Positions 38,993 through 48,915 of a stretch of DNA of 64,000 nt are shown piece after piece. Under the pieces are notes generated by a model. The model was not told the origin of the DNA, did not search any database, and saw only the letters and a list, made by a program, of their open reading frames with translations. Position 1 is the stretch's first letter, and the number at the start of each line of letters is the position of its first letter. The stretch lies in NCBI RefSeq assembly GCF_000819445.1, contig NZ_CP005286.1, forward strand, positions 1-64,000. Direction: 5' to 3'. This stretch comes from Corynebacterium humireducens NBRC 106098 = DSM 45392 (GTDB lineage: Bacteria; Actinomycetota; Actinomycetes; Mycobacteriales; Mycobacteriaceae). Both the position numbers and the translations under genes were made by a program.

Positions 38993-39631
38993 TTATGCCT
39001 CTGACCTGCGCGCCTCCGGACGCGGCATCTCGAAACGGCTTTCCTCGGAAATCGTGAAGTAGGTCGCCGGACCGCCGCCGCGACTGACGGGGTCGGCGAG
39101 GGCGGTCTGGTAGATGCCGTCGACAAGCAGTTCCCTGTCGATGTGCACCCCCACCACCTCGCCGAACACCATCCGCGTCTCCGTCGGGACGCCGGCCGCG
39201 TCCTCCAGGCGGATGATCTGCGTGGCGCGGCACTCGAAGACGACGCGCGCCTCGGCGACGTGCGGGACATCGATGATCCGCGACGGCGCGGGGGTCAGCC
39301 CGGCGAGTGCGAACTCGTCCACCTGCTTGTCGACGATCCGTGCCGACTCATTCATCGCCTCCGCCAGGTCCCGCGTGGCGAGGTTCCAGCAGAACTCACC
39401 GGTCTCGCGGATGTTGGTGACGGAGTCCTTCTCGCCGATGCTCGCGAAGCCGATGAGCGGCGGCGTGTACGAGAACGCGTTGAAGAAGCTGTACGGCGCG
39501 AGGTTGAGCACGCCGTCGGCGGAGCGGGACGAGATCCACCCGATCGGCCGCGGCGCGATGATCGAGTTGAAGGGGGAGTGCGGCAGGCCGTGGCCGGCGG
39601 CGGGTTCGTAGAAGTGGGCGTTGTTCGGCAT
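38993..39631 (-). CDS. Flavin reductase-like FMN-binding protein
   Basis: The 212-residue protein has the split-barrel flavoprotein pattern: APRPIGWISSRSADGVLNLAPYSFFNAFSYTPPLIGF, then a GEFCWNLAT segment. Such proteins supply reduced flavin or reduce small substrates. It lies 17 bases downstream of ctaD on the same strand, so may be cotranscribed, but no functional link is evident. Confidence 0.82.
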   Translation of the reverse strand: MPNNAHFYEPAAGHGLPHSPFNSIIAPRPIGWISSRSADGVLNLAPYSFFNAFSYTPPLIGFASIGEKDSVTNIRETGEFCWNLATRDLAEAMNESARIVDKQVDEFALAGLTPAPSRIIDVPHVAEARVVFECRATQIIRLEDAAGVPTETRMVFGEVVGVHIDRELLVDGIYQTALADPVSRGGGPATYFTISEESRFEMPRPEARRSEA

Positions 39632-39648
39632 GCGCTCAATCTACGCGC

Positions 39649-41391
39649 CTAGCGGACCTCCGACGGGGCAGGGGACTGGGTCATCTCGGCGCGCTCGTCG
39701 TGGGAGCCGGTGTGTGCCTCGCGACGCATGCGCTCGACCATGTACGGGTAGTGCAGTTCGAAGGCGGGTCGTTCGGAACGGATGCGCGGCAGGGAGGTGA
39801 AGTTGTGGCGCGGCGGCGGGCAGGAGGTCGCCCACTCGAGGGAGTTGCCGTAGCCCCACGGGTCGTCGACGGTGACGATCTCACCGTAACGCCACGATTT
39901 CAGTGCGTTCCAGATGAACGGCAGCAGCGAGGAGCCGAGGACGAAGGAGAAGACGGTGGAGATCTGGTTGAACAGGGTGAAGCCGTCGGAGTCCAGGTAG
40001 TCGGCGTAACGACGCGGCATGCCCATGTTGCCCAGCCAGTGCTGGAGGAAGAACGTGCCGTGGAAGCCGAGGAACGTCAGCCAGAAGTGGATCTTGCCCA
40101 GTCGTTCGTCCAGCATGCGGCCGGTCATCTTGGGGAACCAGAAGTAGATGCCGGCGAACGTCGCGAAGACCACGGTGCCGAAGACGGTGTAGTGGAAGTG
40201 GGCGATGAGGAAGTAGCTGTCGGCCAGCTGGAAATCGAGCGGGGGAGCCGCCAGCATGATGCCGGTCATGCCGCCGAAGAGGAACGTCGCCATGAAGCCG
40301 ACGGCGAAGATCATCGGCGTCTCCCAGGTGATGTGGCCCTTCCACATGGTGCCGACCCAGTTGAAGAACTTCACGCCGGTGGGCACGGCGATGAGGAAGG
40401 TCATGAAGGAGAAGAAGGGCAGCAGCACCGCGCCGGTGACGAACATGTGGTGGGCCCACACGGTCATGGAGAGGAGGGCGATGGCGAGCGTCGCGAAGAC
40501 CAGTCCGATGTAGCCGAAGATCGGCTTACGCGCGAACACCGGGATGACCTCGGAGACGATGCCGAAGAAAGGCAGTGCGATGACGTAGACCTCCGGGTGG
40601 CCGAAGAACCAGAACAGGTGCTGCCAGAGGATGGCGCCGCCGTTGGCGGTGTCGAAGATGTGGGCGCCGAGGAGGCGGTCGTAGAGCACGCCCAGGGCGG
40701 CGGCGGTGAGCACCGGGAACACCATCAGGGAGATCACGGCCGTGACCAGGATGTTCCAGGTGAACACGGGCATGCGGAACATCGTCATGCCGGGCGCGCG
40801 CATGGTGAGGATCGTGGTGAGCATGTTGATCGCCGAGACGACCGTGCCGATGCCCAGCATGCCGACGCCCATGATCCACAGGTTGGCGCCGACACCCGGG
40901 GTGTGGGTGGCGTCGGAGAGGGGGGAGTACATGGTCCAGCCGAAGTCGGCGGCGCCGCCCGGGGTGAGGAATCCGAGGAGGATGACGAGGCCACCCGTTC
41001 CCGTGATCCACAGCCCGAAGGCGTTGAGACGGGGGAAGGCGACGTCCGGCGCGCCGATCTGCAGCGGCAGGACGTAGTTGGAGAAGCCCCACACGATCGG
41101 GGTCGCGAACGCGAGCAGCATCAGCGTGCCGTGGATGGTGAACAGCTGGTTGAACTGCTCGTTGGAGAGGAACTGCAGACCCGGCGTGAACAGCTCCGCG
41201 CGGATGAGCAGGGCCATCAGCCCGGCGAGCATGAAGAACGCCAGGGACATGATGATGTACATGATGCCGATCTTCTTGTGATCGGTCGTGGAGAGGATCT
41301 CCCAGGCGTGGGAGCCGGTGGGTCGGTCGCCGGAGGGTTCCGGACGGGTGGGCGGGGAGTGGCGGGGCGAGAGGGGGGCGATCGCAGTCAT
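39649..41391 (-). CDS. ctaD: Cytochrome c oxidase subunit I (aa3-type)
   Basis: The haem-copper subunit of the terminal oxidase, 580 residues with twelve membrane helices. Metal-site motifs are in place: TIHGTLML (haem a His), [10 protein letters not shown] (CuB His and the cross-linked Tyr), VWAHHMF (CuB His pair) and [11 protein letters not shown] (haem a and a3 His). In corynebacteria it works with the cytochrome bc1 complex as a supercomplex and is encoded apart from subunits II and III, as here. Confidence 0.96.
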   Translation of the reverse strand: MTAIAPLSPRHSPPTRPEPSGDRPTGSHAWEILSTTDHKKIGIMYIIMSLAFFMLAGLMALLIRAELFTPGLQFLSNEQFNQLFTIHGTLMLLAFATPIVWGFSNYVLPLQIGAPDVAFPRLNAFGLWITGTGGLVILLGFLTPGGAADFGWTMYSPLSDATHTPGVGANLWIMGVGMLGIGTVVSAINMLTTILTMRAPGMTMFRMPVFTWNILVTAVISLMVFPVLTAAALGVLYDRLLGAHIFDTANGGAILWQHLFWFFGHPEVYVIALPFFGIVSEVIPVFARKPIFGYIGLVFATLAIALLSMTVWAHHMFVTGAVLLPFFSFMTFLIAVPTGVKFFNWVGTMWKGHITWETPMIFAVGFMATFLFGGMTGIMLAAPPLDFQLADSYFLIAHFHYTVFGTVVFATFAGIYFWFPKMTGRMLDERLGKIHFWLTFLGFHGTFFLQHWLGNMGMPRRYADYLDSDGFTLFNQISTVFSFVLGSSLLPFIWNALKSWRYGEIVTVDDPWGYGNSLEWATSCPPPRHNFTSLPRIRSERPAFELHYPYMVERMRREAHTGSHDERAEMTQSPAPSEVR

Positions 41392-41517
41392 GGGGTCCTC
41401 CTGACTACTGGGCGGGCCCGATTTGCTACGGATAATGGCGGGTTAATTATGAGTCTAGGGGGTGGATGTGTTGCGCGCCACACCCCCATGTGCTTGTCGA
41501 CGCCCCTCCGGACGCGG

Positions 41518-41553
41518 AAAAGCCCTCCACCTGCGGCTATGCCGGGCGGAGGG
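41518..41553 (-). terminator. Terminator of the DUF488 gene
   Basis: CCCTCC (41523-41528) pairs with GGAGGG (41548-41553), with further inner pairing; on the minus strand it continues GCTTTTCC. Confidence 0.7.
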
Positions 41554-41578
41554 TTCATCACAATGTGGTCTCGCGGGC

Positions 41579-42121
41579 TCAGCGTTCCTGTTCGCCCTCC
41601 TCCGGCGGGTAGGTGATCACCCCGTCCGTGACCACCGCGAAACCGGTGAGCTTCTCCGGCTTGGCCTGGGTCGGGCTCATGATGTCGAGCACCTCGTGGC
41701 CCCTGACCAGCAGCGCGTCCCCGATGAGCGAACGGTGGCAGCGCCACGGCACCGCCTCCGCGCACATGATCGCCGTCGGCGCCTCCGCGGCGAACTCGAG
41801 CAGCGCCGCCAGGCCCTCGGCGAACTCTGCGGTGAGCATGTGGTCGGCGTAACCGCGGAAGGACGCGTTGCGCCACGCGGCGTTGGGGGAGTCGGCGCTG
41901 GTCTTCCGTAGGCCGCCCAGCTGCGGGAACCAGCGGTAGCCCTTGCCCGCCCCCGCGAGGCTGGCCTCCAGGGCGTCGGACCAGAACTGCGGGTTGCGGC
42001 GGGACTTGGGCACGGTCCGCACGTCCGCCACCTGCTGCACGCCGTGGGCCTCCAGCAGGGCGAGGAACTCCTCCGCGGTGCGGGTCGAGTGGCCGACCGT
42101 GTAGATCGTGAGCTGTCTCAT
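41579..42121 (-). CDS. DUF488 family protein
   Basis: The 180-residue protein shows the DUF488 pattern IYTVGHSTRTAEEFLALLEAHGV, VADVRTVPKSRRNPQF and the CAEAVPWRCHRSLIGDAL motif with two cysteines and a His. Function is unsettled in the family. ATG 42121 is chosen because the family begins directly before the YTVGHST motif; a longer start at 42157 would run across the divergent gene's start. Confidence 0.82.
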   Translation of the reverse strand: MRQLTIYTVGHSTRTAEEFLALLEAHGVQQVADVRTVPKSRRNPQFWSDALEASLAGAGKGYRWFPQLGGLRKTSADSPNAAWRNASFRGYADHMLTAEFAEGLAALLEFAAEAPTAIMCAEAVPWRCHRSLIGDALLVRGHEVLDIMSPTQAKPEKLTGFAVVTDGVITYPPEEGEQER

Positions 42122-42155
42122 ACCTCCCGAGCGTAGGAACGTTACCCTGGCCGGC

Positions 42156-42461
42156 ATGGAGATCCGCGGTGTCGACGTCGATGAGCAGGGACGATGCGCC
42201 CACTACCGCAGTGGGCGGGACGTCGTGGCCAACCGCTGCGCCACCTGCGGGGAGTACTGGGCCTGTCACGCCTGCCATGCGGAACTCGCCGACCACCCCT
42301 TCGGGCGGATGGCGGTGACGGCGGAGGCGGCCGTCCTGTGCGGCGCGTGCGGGCACCGCATAGGGTACCCCACCTACTCGACGGCGCCGGCCTGCCCCGG
42401 GTGCAGGCACCCCTTCAACCCGGGCTGCGCACTGCACGCGCCGCTGTACTTCGAGGTCTGA
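42156..42461 (+). CDS. CHY-type zinc finger protein
   Basis: A 101-residue protein with an array of metal ligands: CAHY, CATCGEYWACHACH, LCGACGHRIGY, CPGCRHPFNPGCALH, fitting the CHY zinc finger family (Hot13-like). It probably binds two or three zinc ions; the role in bacteria is unknown. ATG 42156 appears leaderless: TACCCT (42143-42148) ends 7 bases before it. Divergent from DUF488 with a 34-bp gap between starts. Confidence 0.85.
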   Translation: MEIRGVDVDEQGRCAHYRSGRDVVANRCATCGEYWACHACHAELADHPFGRMAVTAEAAVLCGACGHRIGYPTYSTAPACPGCRHPFNPGCALHAPLYFEV

Positions 42462-42468
42462 ACCGGTC

Positions 42469-43275
42469 TCACAGCACGGCCAGGACGGCCTCCGCCATCG
42501 CCCGCTGCCCGGCCGGGGTGGGGTGCATCGGGTAGGCGTCGGTGAGCTCCCCGGTGACGTCCGTCCAGCGCTGTGCCGGTTCCGCGCACACCGAATGCGA
42601 CTCCGCGTCGGCGGGGAGCACGAACCCGGCGCCGTGGCGCTCCGCGGTCTCCCGCACCACGGCGTTGATCTCGGCGGTGACGTCGAGCGCCCAGGCGCGG
42701 TGTTCCTCCGGGACGGCCGCCAGCTCGGGGCACTCGCCGTCGGCAAGTAAGGGGAGGTAGCCGGTGGCGATGATCCGCGCGCCGGGGCTGAGCGCCCCGA
42801 TCGTGTCGTACACGCCGTCGAGCTCGGCGGGGAGGGTGCTGAGGAGGTGGTGGACGGGGGCGTCGAGAAGCGCCGGGCAGTCGACTGGCTCGGTGAGCGC
42901 CCGGTGGAAGCAGCCGGCGATGTCGCCGAAGCGGATGTCGTTGCCGCCGATCGAGAGCGTGACCAGGTCGGTGTCCGGGGTGAGGGCCGCGACCTGCGTG
43001 GGGATGTCGGCGGTGACGGCGCCGGAGCAGGAGGCGTCCTCGCCGGCGAGGATGAGGGGGTCGGCGAGCACCAGCGCCGGGTAGTTGTCGGCGGAACGGA
43101 AGCAGTCCGCGGGGCCGGAGGTCGGGGCGCTGAGGCTGCCCATCGCGGCGTAGGAGTCGCCGAGCGCGACGTAGTGGGCGACCGGCTCCGGCGTGACGGG
43201 TTCCGGGGCGGGCGGTTCAGTGCCGCAGGCGGTGAGCAGGGCGACGGCGAGGACCGGGAGGAGGCGACGGGTCAT
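42469..43275 (-). CDS. SGNH/GDSL hydrolase lipoprotein
   Basis: The 268-residue protein has a lipoprotein signal (VLAVALLTAC, lipobox Cys 17) and an SGNH hydrolase domain: catalytic Ser in ALGDSYAAMG, SIGGNDIRFG (block III) and the Asp-His pair in DAYPMHPTP. Several cysteines may form disulfides. It likely acts on envelope lipids or esters outside the cell. Its end faces the zinc-finger gene with a 7-bp gap. Confidence 0.85.
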   Translation of the reverse strand: MTRRLLPVLAVALLTACGTEPPAPEPVTPEPVAHYVALGDSYAAMGSLSAPTSGPADCFRSADNYPALVLADPLILAGEDASCSGAVTADIPTQVAALTPDTDLVTLSIGGNDIRFGDIAGCFHRALTEPVDCPALLDAPVHHLLSTLPAELDGVYDTIGALSPGARIIATGYLPLLADGECPELAAVPEEHRAWALDVTAEINAVVRETAERHGAGFVLPADAESHSVCAEPAQRWTDVTGELTDAYPMHPTPAGQRAMAEAVLAVL

Positions 43276-43346
43276 GTCCCCAATGTAGGAACGGATCGGC
43301 CACCCTGCAGGTAGTGTCGGAGGTCACACAACCGGAAGGTGTCCCC

Positions 43347-43994
43347 ATGCGTCGCATCCTCACTGTCCTGTCCACCCTCGCCCTCGGTGCCGCACTGCTC
43401 AGCCCGGCCGCCGGGGCGCAGGATCTCTTCGACGGCGGCCGCCTCAGCGGCGGCTCCACCCAGCTCATCCCCGGCAACCTCCCCGTGCCCGGCGGCGAGC
43501 TCCGCGAGATCGACGGCACCGTCGACCTCGAACGTTTCGCCGGCACCTGGTACCAGGTCGCCGCCCTCCCGCAGACCTACTCACTGCAGTGCGCGCACAA
43601 CACCACCGCGGAGTACGGCGTCATCGACGAGTCAACCATCTCCGTCCGCAACTCCTGCGGCACGCTGCTCGGCGGCCGCTCCGGCGTCGAGGGCACCGCG
43701 ACCGTGCGCTCGGGTGCCTCCCTGCGCGTCAACTTCCCCGGCGTCCCCTTCCAGGACCCGGAGGGCCCCGTCAACTACCGGGTGACCCACCTCGAGGAGG
43801 ACTACTCCCTCGCCGTCGTCGGTGACCCGTACCGCCTCTCCGGCTTCGTGCTCTCCCGCACCCCGGACCTCAGCCCCGAGACGTGGTCGCGGGTGCGCGG
43901 CATCGTCGAGTCCCGCGGCTGGAACTCCTGCCTCTTCCTCACCGTCCCGATGGAGGGCGGCCGCGGGGACACGGTGCCGCTGTGCACACAGTGA
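43347..43994 (+). CDS. Secreted lipocalin-family protein
   Basis: The 215-residue product has a signal peptide (MRRILTVLSTLALGAALLSPAAGA-Q) and a lipocalin domain starting with the G-x-W motif in LERFAGTWYQVAALPQTY. The C-terminal half has LAVVGDPYRLSGFVLSR, as in the Blc group. It would carry small hydrophobic ligands in the envelope. The GGAAGG ribosome site stands before ATG 43347. Confidence 0.82.
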   Translation: MRRILTVLSTLALGAALLSPAAGAQDLFDGGRLSGGSTQLIPGNLPVPGGELREIDGTVDLERFAGTWYQVAALPQTYSLQCAHNTTAEYGVIDESTISVRNSCGTLLGGRSGVEGTATVRSGASLRVNFPGVPFQDPEGPVNYRVTHLEEDYSLAVVGDPYRLSGFVLSRTPDLSPETWSRVRGIVESRGWNSCLFLTVPMEGGRGDTVPLCTQ

Positions 43995-44009
43995 CTTAGG
44001 GTGGGCGGC

Positions 44010-45203
44010 ATGCTGCAAGCCGCTTCTCGACGCCGCGTCCTCACCGCCCTCATGATCGCCCAGGTCATGGCCGGGCTGGGGCACGGCGTGACCTTCTCCA
44101 TGGGTGCCATCCTCTCCGCCGACATGGCGGGCGAGGCGTGGGGCGGAGCCGCCTCCACGGTGACCACCATCGGTGCGGCCCTGTGGGCGATGCCGCTGGC
44201 GAGGATCGTCAACCGGCGGGGCCGCCGGGCATCCCTGAGCACCGGCCTGGCCCTCGGCTCCGTCGGTGCGGTGTCGGCGCTGTTCGCCGCCCAGACCGGG
44301 CTGTACCCCTTCCTGCTGGTCGGGTTCTTCCTCCTCGGCGCCGCCGTGGCGATGAACCTGCAGGCCCGCTTCGCGGCGGCCGACGCCTCCGACGACCGCC
44401 ACAAGGGCCGCGACATCTCGCTCGTCGTCTGGTCCACCACCGTCGGCGCCATCCTCGGCCCCAACCTCTTCGAACCCACCGAGAGGCTCGGCGCGGCCCT
44501 CGGCCTGGCCAGCTTCTCCGGCGCCTACCTCGTGTGCATCGCCGCGCAGTGGGTGGCCATCCTCGTCCTGCAGGTCATGCTCCGCCCGGAACCTGCCCCC
44601 GTGGTGACGACCGGACCCGCGCCGAAGGTCAACCTGCGGGAGCACCCGGTGGTCGCCGCGGCGATCATCACCAACGCGTACAGCCACTTCGCGATGATCG
44701 CCATCATGTCCATGACCGCCGTCCACATGCACGGTCACGGCGCGTCGATGACGCTCATCGGGATCACCATCTCCGCGCACGTCGGCGGCATGTACGGCCT
44801 GGCGCCGGTGTTCGGCTGGCTCGCCGACAAGTGGGGGTCGCTGCCCACGATGCTGCTCGGCCTGGCCGGCACCTTCGTCGCCGCGGCGCTGCTCATCCCA
44901 TGGTCCGGGAACGAGACCGTCGTCGTCGCCTCCCTCCTGCTCCTCGGCCTCGGCTGGTCCTCCACGCTGGTCGGCTCCTCCGCGGTCGTCGCCGCCTCCG
45001 CCCCGCCGGCGGCCCGGGCCGGTCTGCAGGGCCGCTCCGACCTGACGATGAACCTCACCGGCGCGCTCGGCGGCGTCATCGCCGGCCCCGTCGTCTCCCT
45101 GTTCGGCATGCCCGCGATGGCGGTGCTCGTGATCACGCTCATGGCCGTGGTGCTCGCGGGCACCAGCGCCCTGCGCCGCCGCGACGCCGTGCCGGTCTCC
45201 TAG
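44010..45203 (+). CDS. Major facilitator superfamily transporter
   Basis: The 397-residue protein has about twelve membrane helices and the loop 2-3 motif ARIVNRRGRRASL. No strong hint to a substrate; most likely a small-molecule efflux or uptake carrier. ATG 44010 looks leaderless (TAGGGT 43997-44002, then 7 bases). Its last 4 bp overlap the convergent ABC ATPase gene. Confidence 0.85.
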   Translation: MLQAASRRRVLTALMIAQVMAGLGHGVTFSMGAILSADMAGEAWGGAASTVTTIGAALWAMPLARIVNRRGRRASLSTGLALGSVGAVSALFAAQTGLYPFLLVGFFLLGAAVAMNLQARFAAADASDDRHKGRDISLVVWSTTVGAILGPNLFEPTERLGAALGLASFSGAYLVCIAAQWVAILVLQVMLRPEPAPVVTTGPAPKVNLREHPVVAAAIITNAYSHFAMIAIMSMTAVHMHGHGASMTLIGITISAHVGGMYGLAPVFGWLADKWGSLPTMLLGLAGTFVAAALLIPWSGNETVVVASLLLLGLGWSSTLVGSSAVVAASAPPAARAGLQGRSDLTMNLTGALGGVIAGPVVSLFGMPAMAVLVITLMAVVLAGTSALRRRDAVPVS

Positions 45204-46195
45204 GTCAGGTACCCCAGGGGCCGGTGGATGCGGATCGTCACCGGATCGCCCACCTCCGGCCGTGCCCCGCGCACCGTCGCCCGGAACACGGTGCCCAGGG
45301 CGTCGAGGGTGAGCGACCAGTCACCGGCGTCGTAGAGCACCGACCGCACCTGCGCCGGGATGCCGTCGGCACCGGCGGGCAGCACCTCCACCATGTGCGG
45401 GAGGACCGCCAGGGTCAGCGTCGACCCGGAGCCCATGACCTCGGAGGGGGCGACGGGGAGGGCGGTGGCGTCGAGAAGCGTGGCGTCGGCGATGAACGCC
45501 GCGACCTCCGCCGTCGCCGGACGTGAGACCAGCTCCTGCGGGGTCGCGACCTGCTGGATGCGCCCCTCACCGAGCACGACGACACGGTCGGCGATGGCCA
45601 GCGCCTCGGTGCGGTCGTGCGTGACATGGACGGTGGTCAGGCCCTCGCGGCGCGTGAGGGTCACCAGTTCCCGGCGCAGGCTGTCGCGGAGGGGTTCGTC
45701 GAGGGCGGAGAGGGCCTCGTCGAGAAGCAGGACCGTCGGGTCGGCGACGATGGCACGCGCCAGGGCGACGCGCTGCCGCTGCCCACCGGACAGGGAGTCC
45801 GGCCGCCGCCGCGCGAAACCACCCAGGCCGACCAGCTCCAGGGCGCGGTCCACCCGCTCCCCACGCTCCCGCTTGCCGACGCCCGCCCGCCGCAGCGGGT
45901 ACTCCACATTCCGGGCGACGGACATGTGCGGCCACACGGCGTGCTGCTGGAACACCATGCCCATGCGACGCTTCTCCGGCGGGACGGCGGTGACGTCACG
46001 GCCCCCGATCGCGACGTGCCCGGCGCTCGGGGTGAGGAAACCGGCGAGGGTGCGCAGCAACGTCGTCTTCCCGGAGCCGGAGGCCCCGATGAGCACGATG
46101 AACTCCTCCGGCCGGACCTGGAGTTCGATGCCGGAAAGCCCGACGGTGCCGTCGGGGAAGGTGACGGTGAGGTCGTGGATGTCGATGGCGGACAC
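45200..46195 (-). CDS. ABC transporter ATPase (ferric iron / FbpC-like)
   Basis: The 331-residue ATPase has Walker A GASGSGKTT, Q-loop VFQQHAVWP, signature LSGGQRQRVALARA, Walker B VLLLDEALSALDE, the His switch VHVTHD, and a C-terminal TOBE-like domain, the make-up of importers of the CUT1/Fbp kind. It is the third gene of a three-gene unit (binding protein, permease, ATPase) on the minus strand, one base after the permease. Confidence 0.9.
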   Translation of the reverse strand: MSAIDIHDLTVTFPDGTVGLSGIELQVRPEEFIVLIGASGSGKTTLLRTLAGFLTPSAGHVAIGGRDVTAVPPEKRRMGMVFQQHAVWPHMSVARNVEYPLRRAGVGKRERGERVDRALELVGLGGFARRRPDSLSGGQRQRVALARAIVADPTVLLLDEALSALDEPLRDSLRRELVTLTRREGLTTVHVTHDRTEALAIADRVVVLGEGRIQQVATPQELVSRPATAEVAAFIADATLLDATALPVAPSEVMGSGSTLTLAVLPHMVEVLPAGADGIPAQVRSVLYDAGDWSLTLDALGTVFRATVRGARPEVGDPVTIRIHRPLGYLT

Positions 46196-46196
46196 G

Positions 46197-47795
46197 TCAG
46201 CTCCTGACTCGTGGGGAACGCACCGTCAGCGCCAGCGCCACGATGCCGACCACGGCGAACATGAGCGACAGCGCCGAGGCCTGGTTGTAGTTGCCGGCCT
46301 GCTGCAGATTGAACACCTGCACGCCGAGGGTCGTCGTGCCCGGGGCGATGAGCAGGATGGACACCGTCAGCTCACGTACCGCCGTCACCGCCACGAGCAC
46401 CGCCCCCGAGAACGCCGCCGGAATCGCCATGGCACCGGTGGTGCTCAGCAGGGCATAGAGGCGACCGGCGCCGGAGATCCGCGCCGCCTCCTCGACGGCC
46501 AGCGGCGTGCCCTGCAGCGGGGCCCGGACCGCCTGCAGCACCAGGGCGGTGAAGGCACAGACGTAGGCGCCGAGAATGACCCACATCGTGTTGTAGATGC
46601 CCGTGTAGCGGCCCAGGATGAGCCAGCCGACACCGATGATCAGGCCCGGCAGGGCCGTGGGCAGCAGCACGGTGAGGGTGAGCGCCGTGTTGCCGGGGAA
46701 ACGGGTCCGCGTGACCAGCAGACCGATGAGCCAGCCGAGGACACCGCAGATCAGCGCCGCCGACAACGCCAGGGTGACCGAGTTGGAGAACCCCTCGATG
46801 ACCCGCGGATTGGTCAGCGAGCGTCGGAAATTGTCCAGCGTGGCGGTGTCCAGGGTCAGCGGGATGCCCGGGGCGGGCAGCAGCGCGCGGTGGGCCAGGC
46901 CGAGGAGCGGACCGAGGGTGACGGCCAGGCCGAGAACCCAGGCGACGAGGGCGACGGGCCAGCGGGCGGCGCCGAGATCGAAACGCAGGGCCTGTCCCGT
47001 GTCCTGCAGCTTCGACCCCGCCCACTGCGAGACGAGGTAGTCCGCGGTGACCGACGCGATACCCAGGAAGAGCAGCACCACCCCGATCGTGGATACCGTC
47101 TGCAGCGGGTTGGCCACGGTTCCGGACTCCATGAAGCGGTAGATCATGGTGGCGAGGGTCTCGAAGCGCGCCGGGGAGCCCAGCAGCGCCGGGATGCCGA
47201 AGTCGGCCAGGTTCGCCACCGCGGTGAGCGTGAAGGCCGAGAGCAGTGCCGGCCGCAGCAGCGGCAGGGTGACGGTGCGCAGGACGGTGGCGGTGCCGGC
47301 GCCGGCGACGCGGGCCGCCTGCTCCAGGTCCGAGGGGATGGAGCGTAGGCCGGCCGCGACGATGATGTAGACGACGGGGTACGAGTGCAGGATGAGCAGG
47401 AACGTCACGCCGTCCGCGCCGTAGATGTTCCACAGCTGCGTGCCGAAGACACGGTTGAGCCCCTGGTTGGGGCCGAAGAGCTGCAGCCACGCAATCGCAC
47501 CGATAAAGGGTGGGATGAGCAGTGGCGAGAGCAGGAAAAGGCGCAGAATGGTTGCTCCGCGGGCGTTCGTCCGGTCGAGCAGCAGCGCGACGGCGGTGCC
47601 GAGGACCGTGGCCCCCAGCGCCGAGAGCACCGTGGTGTACGTGGAGTTCCACACCGCGGTGCCCAGCCCCTGGTCCAGCAGGGTCGGGATCTGATTCCCG
47701 CCCGCGGCCAGGGCGACGACGAGCGCCAGGGGTGTGACGAACAGTCCGAGGACGATCAGCCACACCCCGGCGCGCATCAGGGGGAGAGCCGGCAT
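46197..47795 (-). CDS. ABC transporter permease (fused two-domain, FbpB-like)
   Basis: The 532-residue protein is a tandem of two permease halves, each with about six membrane helices and an EAA-type loop (LEQAARVAGAGTATVLRTVTLPLLRP and VEEAARISGAGRLYALLSTTG). This fused form is usual in ferric iron, thiamine and 2-aminoethylphosphonate importers. It lies ten bases after the binding protein gene. Confidence 0.9.
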   Translation of the reverse strand: MPALPLMRAGVWLIVLGLFVTPLALVVALAAGGNQIPTLLDQGLGTAVWNSTYTTVLSALGATVLGTAVALLLDRTNARGATILRLFLLSPLLIPPFIGAIAWLQLFGPNQGLNRVFGTQLWNIYGADGVTFLLILHSYPVVYIIVAAGLRSIPSDLEQAARVAGAGTATVLRTVTLPLLRPALLSAFTLTAVANLADFGIPALLGSPARFETLATMIYRFMESGTVANPLQTVSTIGVVLLFLGIASVTADYLVSQWAGSKLQDTGQALRFDLGAARWPVALVAWVLGLAVTLGPLLGLAHRALLPAPGIPLTLDTATLDNFRRSLTNPRVIEGFSNSVTLALSAALICGVLGWLIGLLVTRTRFPGNTALTLTVLLPTALPGLIIGVGWLILGRYTGIYNTMWVILGAYVCAFTALVLQAVRAPLQGTPLAVEEAARISGAGRLYALLSTTGAMAIPAAFSGAVLVAVTAVRELTVSILLIAPGTTTLGVQVFNLQQAGNYNQASALSLMFAVVGIVALALTVRSPRVRS

Positions 47796-47805
47796 GGTGT
47801 GGAAA

Positions 47806-48861
47806 CTACTGCATGGCGGCCTGGAACAGGGCGACCGCCGCCTCCTTGTCGTCGGTGACGACCTGCAGGTCCGGGGTCATCAGCGCGATCTCCGCCAGCG
47901 GCGGGGTGCCCTCCGGCGTGCCGACGTCCTCCCGCACCGGCAGGTAGGCCTGCCCGACGGCGATCTTCTGGCCCTCCGCGGAGAGCAGGAAGCTGATGTA
48001 GCGCTCCGCCGCGTCCTTCTTGTCCGAGGCGGCGAAGACGCCGGCCGGCTCGGTGATGTACGGCGCGCCCTCGGTCGGGTAGACCGCGGTGATGGGGGAG
48101 CCCGCGTCAGCGAGGTCACGGACCAGGTAGTCGACGACGACGCCGACCGGGTGGCCACCGGCGGCGATCTCCTGGGAGGTCGGTCCGTTGGACTGGGCGA
48201 TCATCGGGGTGTTCTCACCGAGGGCGTTGATCCACTCCTCGCCGAGCTGCGGGTCGTTCTTCCATACGGAGGCGTTGAACGCGGCGGCACCGGAGACCGC
48301 CGGGTCCGGCATGACGAGCTGGTCGGCGTACCTCGGGTCGACCAGGTCGGCCCAGGACTGCGGGGCGTCGGCGGCGTCGATGACGTCGGTGTTGTAGGCG
48401 ATGACCGTCGGGATGATGCGGGTGCCGACGTAGTGGTTGTCGGCGTCCAGCGCCTCCGCGATGATGTCCGCGGTGTCGACGTTCTGCAGCTCGGCGAGGT
48501 CACCGGCCGCCTTGTACGTCTCGAAGGTGGCGGCGTCCGCGGCCCACAGCACGTCGGCCTCGATGGAGCCGGACTCCTTCTCGGCGGCGATGCGCGCGTT
48601 GAGGTCGCCGGTGCCGGCGCGGTAGACCTCCACCTTGATGTCGGGGTTCGCGGCCTCGAAGGCGGCGTTGATCTCGTCGACCTTCTCCTCCGGCTCGGAG
48701 GTGTAGACGGTGATGGTGGTGACCTCACCGGTGGCGGTGGCGGTGGTGTCGGGGGCGTCGGTGGACTCGCTCGGCTCGGAGCACGCCACCAGCAGTGCGG
48801 CGGAGGCGCCGACGGCGGTGACGGCCAGGGCGGAACGGCGGGAGAACAGACGGGTGATCAT
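47806..48861 (-). CDS. Substrate-binding lipoprotein of the ABC importer
   Basis: The 351-residue protein has a lipoprotein signal (ALAVTAVGASAALLVAC) and an extracellular binding fold with TVYTSEPEEKVDEINAAFEAANPDIKVEVYR and ADVLWAADAATFE, as in ferric-iron and related anion binders. The Tyr pair that holds iron in true Fbp proteins cannot be confirmed by eye, so iron is the first guess only. ATG 48861 is preferred over GTG 48867. Confidence 0.87.
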   Translation of the reverse strand: MITRLFSRRSALAVTAVGASAALLVACSEPSESTDAPDTTATATGEVTTITVYTSEPEEKVDEINAAFEAANPDIKVEVYRAGTGDLNARIAAEKESGSIEADVLWAADAATFETYKAAGDLAELQNVDTADIIAEALDADNHYVGTRIIPTVIAYNTDVIDAADAPQSWADLVDPRYADQLVMPDPAVSGAAAFNASVWKNDPQLGEEWINALGENTPMIAQSNGPTSQEIAAGGHPVGVVVDYLVRDLADAGSPITAVYPTEGAPYITEPAGVFAASDKKDAAERYISFLLSAEGQKIAVGQAYLPVREDVGTPEGTPPLAEIALMTPDLQVVTDDKEAAVALFQAAMQ

Positions 48862-48915
48862 GTGCACATAATTCCACGGCCATGCGATGTCTGCACGGTA
48901 TACGCCGCGGGGGAG

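Noticed and set aside
39700..41616. 638-codon open frame antisense to ctaD
   Set aside because: His/Glu/Arg-rich shadow of a strongly conserved oxidase gene.
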